Source: Pythium myriotylum
Taxonomy: Eukaryota; Oomycota; Peronosporomycetes; Pythiales; Pythiaceae
DNA: 64,000 nucleotides
Direction of reading: 5' to 3'
Assembly: GCA_023091665.1 (NCBI GenBank)
Contig: JALJCQ010000009.1
Coordinates: 3,348,001 to 3,412,000, forward strand
Shown: one piece after another, positions 1 to 8,690 of the stretch
Numbering within the stretch: position 1 is the first letter of the stretch
How the letters are laid out: each line of letters begins with the position of its first letter
The notes under the pieces: generated by a model
Database searches by the model: none
What the model was told of the DNA's origin: nothing
What the model saw: only the letters and a program-made list of their open reading frames with translations
Made by a program: the position numbers and the translations under genes

Positions 1-120
1 GAATCACAGCAGCAGCAGAGCGTGAGCAGCTAAGTTTGGCAAGTGTTTCCCGGCTCCTACCGCTACCCCTTCGCTAGTTGGAGCCGGGTGGATTGTCAAA
101 AACGTACGACCGCTACATCA
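1..120 (+). repeat. 3' end of the 5' LTR
   Basis: These 120 bases align without gaps to 12357-12476, the end of the 3' LTR, with two mismatches. The LTR ends in CCGCTACATCA, the exact inverse of the 11 bases that begin the 3' LTR at 11295. The rest of the 5' LTR lies to the left of the window. Confidence 0.92.
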
Positions 121-124
121 CAAC

Positions 125-142
125 TGGTGCGTATGCCAGGAG
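125..142 (+). other. Predicted primer-binding site
   Basis: Four bases after the LTR end the sequence reads TGGTGCGTATGCCAGGAG. TGG pairs with the CCA tail of a tRNA. The next bases would pair with a discriminator A, a seven-base acceptor strand and a T-stem ending CCTGG, all plausible for a tRNA 3' end. I cannot name the tRNA without the genome's tRNA set. Confidence 0.6.
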
Positions 143-281
143 CTGGTAAAGGTCACGTGAGTGCATCCGCCATGAGTACGTCTGATCCTAAGCCGGTGTC
201 TGAAGCTGAAGATCCACGCAGGCGCCGAGGGCGCCGAACGCCGGCGTGGAGCCGGCAACCGACCTCTTGAGTCGCTTGACC

Positions 282-2342
282 ATGTTCAGCGACGATGAGG
301 AAAAAGAAGTAGAAGAGAAGAAACCGGCACGCGATGATGAAGAAAGCTTCCATTCGGTTAGCGACGGCGAGCGTGTCAAGTCGAGCCAACGAGCCGGGAA
401 GGGCGCGAGCGCTCGGTCTGAGAAGGCTGGCGACAGACCTCCCTTGAGGAAGTCGTCATCAAAGCCGGAGGCCGGTGGTGCTCGAGGTCGAGAACTGGGG
501 CGAGACCGTGCAGGGACGCCAGACACGGCGAGCGAGTCCGGCGTGAAGTCCAAGGGGCGCAGCGCTAAGCGCGCGCCGAAGTCGCAATCCGGCACCAAGT
601 CGTCTTCCAGAGCCGGTCGGAAGGACCCAGTGACTCCATCCAACGCACCCGCTGCGGCGTTAACCAACGCTGAGCGCTTCGAAGTGCGCAGTCTCGTTGA
701 CCACTGGGTCCAAGCCGGCCGTGGGCGCCAGTCTCCTAACCCGGTCGGCCGAGCTGTGAGCACGCCGCCGGAGCTGGTCCCGCTCGCTCAAGATGTGATG
801 GAGAAGTGTCATGAACCGGTGTCATGGTTGACCGAATTCGGCGTGGTTCACGAAGGAACCCCCGCTGGTGTCCGTATGGACTTGTTCAAGTTGGTCGACC
901 GACCTCTCGACATGGTTGAGAGGATTACGGTGTTTCAGTCGGCTCTCTGGCAGACTGGTTATTCGTTCATGAACCTTGTGCCATCCGCTCAAGCCGGCTC
1001 ATCACTTCGTCTAGCCGGCCTGCTCGACGTTGAAGTTGAATCAACAATCAGCTTCGCCATGGTACTTCTACACGTCGAGACGGAAGCGTGGATCGATCAC
1101 CGGTTGCGCAGCGCGTCCAGCCAAGTGGCTCGATCTCAAGCAGAACCCGCTCTACGTGCGGTGCGTATCACCGCAGAGCCAGGATCTCCGTCCACGCAAC
1201 GGGTAACCCGCTCCGAAGATGCCTCTGACGCATCCGGTCACTCGCCGAGCCTGCAGTCGACGCGACTGAGCTCGCCCGACCATCGCCGTGACTGGGCACG
1301 TCGTGCACAACCAGTCGAGCAGGGGCGTCAAGTGTTTCAACCAGCGATCCCGGTCTCTCAGGTTGTGCATCAGCATCAACCGCCTTCGTGCTACGAGGAT
1401 TCGATGTTGTGGTTCGACCAGCTCGAACGACCAGTGCGTTACAACTGAGGCGGGTTGCTCGACGCGTTCCGAGCCGAGTTCTGCGAGTCGCGTGACTCAC
1501 CGGCCGAGCGTTACTACAACGCTAAGCAGAAGCGTCATGAGTCGCCGCGCGATTATCTGTGGCGCTACAACGCTCTGGCCAAGAAGGCACGCGTCCGACT
1601 TGTGAGCCCAGACGACCTGCGACCACATGTGAACCGGTTCATCCGTACGCTCTCCGACCCCGATACTCGGCATGCGCTAGCCGGCAGGTCATTCAGTACG
1701 CTGAAGAAGCTCGACCAGACGTTGCTGGACCTCGAGGACCAGTCGGCTCAGCCGGCGTATCCGGCATCTCGTCCGCGAGCCAGGTCCGAGGAGCGTAACC
1801 AAGCGTCAAACCGGCAGCCTGCTCGTGTGTACTACACGTACGACGACGATGAAGACCGCGAGTTGGCTTCGCGAGCCAGGCAGCGCCCGATGGTCCGCTT
1901 CGAAGATCCGCCGGGTGACGAGTGCGGCGAAGAGTGGCATGACCGAGCTGAACCGGTGTTCCAAGCCGTTGTCGACCGGTCTCGCGACCGTGGTCGACCT
2001 TCTCAGTCTTCTTCCGACTGGCGTTCTAGCCGGTCATCCTCACCCAGGCCAGGTCCTCGTGACCCAAGTCCAGGCCGTGATGACTCCAAGTGCTACGAGT
2101 GCGGCGGTACCGGTCACTGGGCCCGCGATTGCCCGAACCGTACCCCGTGCACGCTCTGCAAGCAACTGGGCCATTCGGCAGACAACTGCTGGAAGCAGTG
2201 CCCTGCTTGCCAGAAGGTGCATGCTCAAGGCCAGTGCGAAGTCACACGAGCTCTGGAAGGCCTCAAGTCCTGGTCGAAATCTGCTGAGAACCAGTCCGCA
2301 GTTGGCACCATGCCGGCGGCGGTTCTGCAGTATTTAAACTAG
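282..2342 (+). pseudogene. gag polyprotein gene with one in-frame stop
   Basis: This codes for the structural protein that packages the element's RNA. The N-terminal third is acidic and Ser/Lys-rich. A retrotransposon gag helical domain spans roughly 1400-1740. From about 2092 there are two perfect CCHC zinc knuckles (C-x2-C-x4-H-x4-C) followed by a third, altered one. A TGA at 1446-1448 interrupts the frame in the gag domain; the frame continues unchanged after it, consistent with a CGA to TGA change. The first ATG in this frame is at 282. An ATG at 172 starts a short gag-like frame ending at 270 that could be the true N-terminus if a small indel occurred in the GC-rich run near 225-240. The gene ends with TAG at 2340, immediately after a slippery heptamer. 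Confidence 0.85.
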
Positions 2343-2384
2343 GCAGCTCGCTGGAGGTTCAAGCGCCTCCAGTACGCGCCGAGC
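2333..2384 (+). promoter_or_regulatory. -1 ribosomal frameshift signal between gag and pol
   Basis: The heptamer TTTAAAC (2333-2339) lies in the gag frame as T TTA AAC, the classical X XXY YYZ arrangement, and the gag stop TAG follows at once. After a 6-nt spacer a stem-loop begins: GCTCG (2346-2350) and CTGGAGG (2351-2357) pair with CCTCCAG (2366-2372) and CGAGC (2380-2384), with an 8-nt loop and a 7-nt bulge. Slipping back one base enters exactly the frame of pol, which is open across the overlap. All elements are read directly from the sequence; use in the cell is inferred. Confidence 0.85.
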
Positions 2385-4573
2385 TTAAAGCTCAAGAGAA
2401 ACCCGGTCAAGTGTTGCAAGTTTGTGCATTCGTTGGAGTAGCCGATAACTCCGATAATACATTTCCAAGTTTGCATGAAGACAGTGATGCGCGTTCACTG
2501 CTTGCAGAACAAGATTTGAACCGGGAGGGCACCGAAGGTCGTCCATCATTCCAGTTGAAGCCAGGAGAACGTCGTGGCTGGTGGTCGAACCAGCTCGAAC
2601 CGCCTCGAGGAACCGGAATCGCGATGGTTCACGGTGCTATCTGTGATCACCGGGTGAAGATACTGCTTGACTCCGGAGCGTCTACCAGCATGATCAGTCT
2701 CGACTTAGCCCGTCGACTTGGCCTCAAGCTCAACTTCACGAGCCGGCTAAAGGTCCAAGGAATCGGTGGCATCACTACCTACGTCACCGCCTGGACGACT
2801 GTCAAGATCACGCTTGGCGCCAGTGTCGTGTACTACATGGACATCTGGTGCGCCAACATCGGCGCTGACTTGGATGTCTTGCTCGGAATGGACTTCATGG
2901 TCCCGGCTGGAGTCCGACTTCTGACGGGTGAAGGTACCGTGCGTCTTCCCGACGAAGAGTGTGTGCCCCTCGTCTCAGCTGGGTGTCGACCGCGGCGACC
3001 GACGAAGATACCCGTCCACTCGGCTGACGACCTCTATGTCGCCCCGGGTATGTCCGCTGTGGTCTCCATCCACTATGGTCGACACCTTGCCGCGTCGCTA
3101 GATGCCTGGCTGTGTCGTGGACCCGGTTGGGTGGCCAGTCTGTTGTCTACTGATGGTGTCCCAACCGGGGTTCGACTGGTGAATATCACCCAGGGACCGA
3201 TCACCGTGTTGGCTCGCACCCCAGTGGCCCATCTGGTCGAGCGAGGACATTTGCCCGACGGTGAGCGCGGCGTCAGAGCCGGTTCCGTGAAGTACCAGGA
3301 GTGGCAGCTTCTTATCTACGAGAATGCGCACTCTAGGGAGTTCACCCGGCGTCGCCAGTATGAAGACATCCAGTTCAACGCATCGTTGCCTCCGGCTGTC
3401 GAGCGCCGTGAGTACAAGATCCCGGTGAAGATCCTTGCCCGACCTAGGGGCGATGATTCGACACCCGGCTTGCCTCGGCAAGCCCAAGTCATGACGGCGA
3501 TCCAGGAAGTTCAAGCTCAAGGTGGTGGTGACCCAGTTGCCCAAGTCCAAGGTGCTCAAGGTCCGAGTGAACCGGTCAAGGTCGTCGGAAACGAAGGCGA
3601 GCCGAGCGAGGCCGGGAAGACTGTACTCCCAGTCCCCAAGACCCAGTCCACCCCGCTGACTATGGTGGTCAAGATTGGCGAATCGGTCGAGCCGGCGCCT
3701 CCGACGTCTGCCGTCGACCAACTAAGCCGGGTGTTCACGGCGCTCGCGGTCTCCGAGCTGGTCGACGAGGAAGAAGCGCAGGTGTTCTTGCACGAAGGGT
3801 CTGACCAGATCGTGCTGGACGAACTCCGCGACCAGCTCGCGATGCTGCCCGAGCTCGACGTGAACCCGTCCGAGCCGGACATGAAGACAGCCGACGTCGG
3901 GGTACCGGACGACGAGCCAGAATCGGAACGCTCCCGACTGGTCGACATGCTCTCGGGTGTGCTGGCGCATCACTCGACGGGTTTCCTCGCGTCAAGCAAT
4001 GCGGTGCCCTCTCCAGCTCGCGGTGTCGTGTGCGACATCGAGGTGGAGCCGGGTACGGTACCGATAGCCGAGAAGCCGAGGCGCATCAAGGCCGAGTACC
4101 TGACCCAGGTGTACGAGCTGCTCAAGGTACTCCTGGAAGCCAAGGTCATCGAGTATTCGGACTCGCAGTGGGCCAGTCCCATTGTGATCGTCTTGAAGAA
4201 AGATGGGAAGACGATCCGGCTCTGCATCGACTACCGGCGAGTCAACCAGCTGATCAAGCTGATGCGGTACCCGCTGCCGCTGATCGACGAGCTGCTCGAC
4301 AACTTCGACGCAGTGCGTTGGTTTTGCAGCCTTGACATGGCAAGCGGGTTCTGGGCCATCCTGCTGTCCCAACGGGCCAAGCACATCAGTGCGTTCGTGT
4401 GCCCACTCGGTCATTTCCAGTGGGTACGGATGCCCTTCGGCCTGAAGAATGCTCCCCTCATCTATCAGCGAGTGATAGACAACTGTCTATGGGGGTTCGT
4501 GCGTCTGCCACCAAGTGTTGAAGCCGAGATCGAGCCGGAAGTGATGGACGCACTGGGCCTCGAGCCAGTCTAA
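2333..4573 (+). pseudogene. pol, part 1: aspartic protease and first part of reverse transcriptase
   Basis: Reached from gag by the -1 frameshift. A retropepsin-type protease is marked by DSGAS at 2669-2683. The RT follows from about 4050, with the LDMASGF catalytic strand (Asp at 4334) and the MPFGLKNAP segment near 4432-4458. The frame ends with TAA at 4571-4573, within a stretch between the fingers/palm and the YIDD motif, and continues in the same frame afterwards. This fits CAA to TAA in a copy that once coded for one continuous RT. About 300 residues of Gln/Pro/Glu-rich linker separate protease and RT. Confidence 0.88.
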
Positions 4574-6930
4574 CCAGACCAGGGGGCAGCCGACGACCGG
4601 TCTCAAACGGTCTTCGAGCTGGGTATTCCGTCTCCCAAGTGCATGGGACCCGTCCTCGGCCGGTCATCGTACATTGACGACATCGGTTTCGGCTCCAGCA
4701 CTTGGCAAGAGATGTGCGACTTGCTGGACAAGCTGTTGTACCGGCTTCGGCACTGGGGTATATCCGTCAGCTTACCAAAGAGCTCGTTCGGTAAGGCCTC
4801 TATCGACTACTTGTCCCACCAGGTGAACCGGGAAGGACTGACCGCGAAGCCGAAGATCGCGAAGGAGCTGGATTCGTTGCAGTTTCCTACCAGTCTACGG
4901 GGCGTGCAGTCCTTCCTCGGCAGCTTGAACTACTACGGGAAGTTCATCGAGGACTTTTCGGTCGTTGCTACCAGTCTATACGAGCTATCGGACCAGCAAG
5001 TGCGTGAAGGTCGTGATTTGGACCGGGCGAAGCTGGCTTTCGAGGTGCTCAAGCAGAAGATCGCATCACCACCGGTTCTGCGTCACCCAGATCGGTCCAA
5101 GCCGTTCGTGGTAATTGTTCATGCTGTCCCCTGGGCAGTGAGTGCGGTGCTTGCACAGGAACACGACGGTCTGCTTCATCCGGTCCGGTTCACCGGCCGA
5201 ACGCTACAAGATGCCGAGCTGCGCTACCACCCGGCTGAGAAGGAAGTTCTTGCTCTACTCCGAGTCCTAACCACGTTCTACACACTGGTCGCAGGGCAGA
5301 GGATCGTCGTCTACACCCGGTCATCGACCTTGAACTGGCTGTTAACCAGCCGGTCTCTCGGTGGTCGGTGTATGCAGTGGGCGACGTTCCTCTCTCCATG
5401 GACGCTAGAGGTTCACCGGATTCGGAAGGACGAGGATGGACTCGCACAGTTGTTGTCTACCGGTATCACGCCACGTGAAAGACTTGACGAGCTGGCCGAC
5501 CAACTGGTCCCGTACAAGGCGAGCCGAGCTGAAAGGCCCGCGTCACTGGGAATCGAGGCGGTGAACGATGGTTTTACCGGTCTCGTGCTCACGTTCGACG
5601 GTTCCGCCAAGCTGAAGACCCGGGCTGCGAGTGCTAGCTTCATAGTCTGGCGTATGCCTGGCTGGGAGCCGGTATATGCTCGAGGACTGGCGCTGAGCGG
5701 AATATCCGTCAACGAGGCCGAGTACACCGGGATGCTAACCGGGCTCGAGCATCTGAGCACGATGGGAGCCAAGGAAGTGGTAATTGTGGGCGACTCACGA
5801 CTCGCGATCCAGCAGTGCGAGGGTACCATGAAGTGTCACGAGCCACGGCTCCAGCTACTTCTGGCCAGATACCAGTCCCTCGAACCGGCGTTCGACAGGG
5901 TCCGACTGGTGCACGTGCTACGTGATGGAAATGCACCGGCTGACTATCTGGCCTCGAAGGCGTTGCGACTGGGCGAGTCGTTCGAACTCACCAGGTTCGA
6001 AGAACTGGTCGAGCTGAAGACTCTCAACAAGGTCCTACCAGGCGCCGACCGAGCGCCAACGTCTGTCCCTGTCTCAGAGCCAGTGCTCGTCTCGGGCTCC
6101 GACGAGGCTGCAGCGTCAGGCGACCCGGGCGTCGAGCCGGCGCCGCCGTCAGTCGCGACCTCTCGCATCCACGAGCCAGCCGACGACGTGACCGCACCAG
6201 TGCTCGTCGTTACGCGGAGCCAGCGGCGTCAAGAGTCGGTCGGCACGGCGGAGGAGGGGGCGCGACTGACGGAGAGGCAGCTGCGCGCGCTGCAGCGTGC
6301 CCAGAGGATCGCCGACCAAGTCTCTCCCGCAGCTGACGTGCCTGCAGGATGTGTCGGTCAAGGACGTCCCACTCCCGTGACAGGTCCTGTCACCAACGGA
6401 GATATATCTCAGTTGCCACGTCTCAGCACGTCTGTCTCAGGTGGTACTGTTCCACGCCGTGAGACGGGCACCCTGACAGATTCTGAACAGTCAGTCACCC
6501 GTGTCAGTGTGGCGGAGAACAGCGAAGAAGGCGCCGCCGCCGCAGAGGCCCCACGCAGTGAAGAAAGGTACGGAGACCGACCGCGCGAAGGCGGCGCTGA
6601 AGCTCGTCCGGTTCGACGACGCGCGGGCGACCCTGCTAGCGCCGGCGCAGTGGCTGTTGAAGCCGTTGAGGAGCCGATTGAAGCCGTTGGGGATCCCGTC
6701 GCCGAACGCTGGCGACGGATCAAGGCACACCAGGAGGACGACGAAGAGCTCGCCAGCATCAAGTGGTTCCTGCTCGGCGAACTGGGGCGTCTCAGTGAGC
6801 GAAAGGCGCGTGATGCGGCGAAGGTCGCCGACCAGTTCTGCGTCGACTCGTTTGATGTCCTCCGGTACGTAGGCCGACCGAACCACTCAGAAAGGCGTGA
6901 TAGGGACCAGGCGCGACTGGTCGTGCCTCG
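4574..6930 (+). pseudogene. pol, part 2: end of reverse transcriptase, RNase H tether, second RNase H
   Basis: Same frame as part 1, after the TAA. The RT active-site motif YIDD lies at 4670-4681, followed by the RT thumb. The usual gypsy RNase H (about 5090-5450) has lost key acids: the first catalytic Asp position reads His (VIVHAV) and the later TDH-like site reads TRS. A second RNase H follows at about 5590-5960. It has all four acids: FDGSA (Asp 5597), NEAEY (near 5714-5722), GDSRLA (Asp 5792) and APADYL (Asp 5942). A long hydrophilic linker (6000-6640) leads to integrase. Near 6930 the frame shifts by two bases in a CGCGC run, so the integrase continues in another frame. Confidence 0.85.
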
Positions 6931-8415
6931 CGCAACATGCGCAGAGACGTGCTCCACCTATGTCACGACGACTTTCAAGCCGGTCACCAAGGTATCGTGC
7001 GAACGTTCGAGAGAGTTCGGTCAGAGTACTACTGGCGCGGGATGTACCGGGATATGGAACGGTACATCCAGGAGTGCACTGATTGCGTCACTGCGAAAGG
7101 TCTACCACGTAATCCCGGTCCAAGTCCTGGTAACATCATGCCGGAACGTCCATTCCAAGTACTCTCGATGGATTTTGTCATGCCTCTGCCCCCGTCGAAC
7201 CGGGGAAATGCCGCGCTCCTGCTCTTTCAAGACATGTTCACCGGTTACGTCATGAGCGAGGCGATGAGTGATACCTCGGCTCTTGCGGTGGCTGAAGTCT
7301 ACGAGCGAGTGGTATTTCAGCGGTATGGAGCCAGTGCTGTAATTCGTCACGATCAGGATCCCCGTTTCATGAGCGACGTGTTCAACCAGTTCCGGAGGAT
7401 GATCCAGAGCCGGCAACGAGCCACCTTGGCATATAGGCCACAGGCGAATGGGCAGCAAGAACGCTCGGTTCAGACAGTGGTGCGAAGTGTGCGCGCGTAC
7501 GTCGAGCAGCCAGACCAGGGTGACTGGGAAGATGTCGTGAGCCGGCTCATGCTGGCCATCAACACCTCGTACGACACAGTCCGGAAGGACACCCCGTTTT
7601 TCCTGCTCCACGGATGGGATGCTCGAACGACAGTATCGGCTATGCTCGAACGGCCGCCGAGAGGACGAGACCAGTTGAGCGCGTATCTGTGGCGTCTCCG
7701 GGTTCACCGGACACACGAGTATGCAAAAGCATGGGCGCATGATCTCCAACAACAGGCCAAAGAGAACCGAGCCGAGGCAGCGACAGAAGCTTGGAACCAG
7801 TTACCTGACAAGTTTAAAGCCGGTTTCGAGGTCGGCCAGCAGGTCTGGTTGTACATGGCTCGTGTTCGAGCAGGTCTGAGTCGAAAGCTCGCTCATGCTT
7901 GGCACGGACCGTTCCGGATCACTGAGAAGGACGAAGCATACCGAGTCCGACTGGATGTTGACAGCACGCCGTACCGGATCGCCCCATGGGTTCATGTCAG
8001 CAGGTTGAAGCCGAGGATCGCGTTCGAAGAGCGCCCCGGTTGGTCAGAACAGGTGAACGTATCAGATGACGATGATCTGGACGCTGCTATACTCCCGGAA
8101 GACAGTTGGGAGCCGGATGAAGCTGCGGGTCAGTATCGGATCGAAGAGATCATCGACGTTCGCTGGACTGGTCCGAGGACAAGGAACGGCCGCCGAGCGA
8201 AAGAGTACCTGGTCCGTTGGACCGGTTACGACGAGCCAGAGTGGGTGCCTATCGAGCGTATGGACTCCGGCCGGCTACTGTACGAGTTTGAAGCCAGCCA
8301 ACGAGCCCGATGCGTTTCGCTGCTATGCAGACTGATGACGACAGGGACGTCATGGCCGAGCCGGCCTAGGGGCGTCAACTCGGTGCCACGCAGGAACGGC
8401 TGGCCCTGCGAATAG
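6931..8415 (+). CDS. pol, part 3: integrase with C-terminal chromodomain
   Basis: Inserts the cDNA copy into the genome. The zinc-binding HHCC module lies at about 6952-7090 (HLCHDDFQAGH and later CTDC). The catalytic triad is Asp at 7171 (SMDF), Asp at 7357 (RHDQDP) and Glu at 7459 (QQERS). The chromodomain (about 8136-8310) carries the typical YLVRWTGY and EWVP cores and in chromoviruses directs insertion to chromatin marks. The segment is intact as a reading frame but out of frame with the preceding pol part, so in this copy it would not be made as part of a normal polyprotein. Confidence 0.9.
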   Translation, partial: RNMRRDVLHLCHDDFQAGHQGIVRTFERVRSEYYWRGMYRDMERYIQECTDCVTAKGLPRNPGPSPGNIMPERPFQVLSMDFVMPLPPSNRGNAALLLFQDMFTGYVMSEAMSDTSALAVAEVYERVVFQRYGASAVIRHDQDPRFMSDVFNQFRRMIQSRQRATLAYRPQANGQQERSVQTVVRSVRAYVEQPDQGDWEDVVSRLMLAINTSYDTVRKDTPFFLLHGWDARTTVSAMLERPPRGRDQLSAYLWRLRVHRTHEYAKAWAHDLQQQAKENRAEAATEAWNQLPDKFKAGFEVGQQVWLYMARVRAGLSRKLAHAWHGPFRITEKDEAYRVRLDVDSTPYRIAPWVHVSRLKPRIAFEERPGWSEQVNVSDDDDLDAAILPEDSWEPDEAAGQYRIEEIIDVRWTGPRTRNGRRAKEYLVRWTGYDEPEWVPIERMDSGRLLYEFEASQRARCVSLLCRLMTTGTSWPSRPRGVNSVPRRNGWPCE

Positions 8416-8690
8416 CCAGCCAACGGGGCTCTTCGCCGATCAAGAGCCCCCTTGCATTGCATGGACGCGCACCGATCGGTCTGGGTGCGCGCACAGTCCG
8501 AGCTCTAGGACTGTGCAACTGTCAGCGATCTGACGAGTTGTCAAAAGAGAGCCAGATTCATGTCAACAAAAAGAAGTCAAGGTGAACGTGTATTAACGAG
8601 AAGTGAACAAGCCAGTGGAATGAACAAGCCAGTTAACCTGATATGCAGAGCTACGAAGTGTGTTACGCGAAGACCATGGGAACCCTGTGA

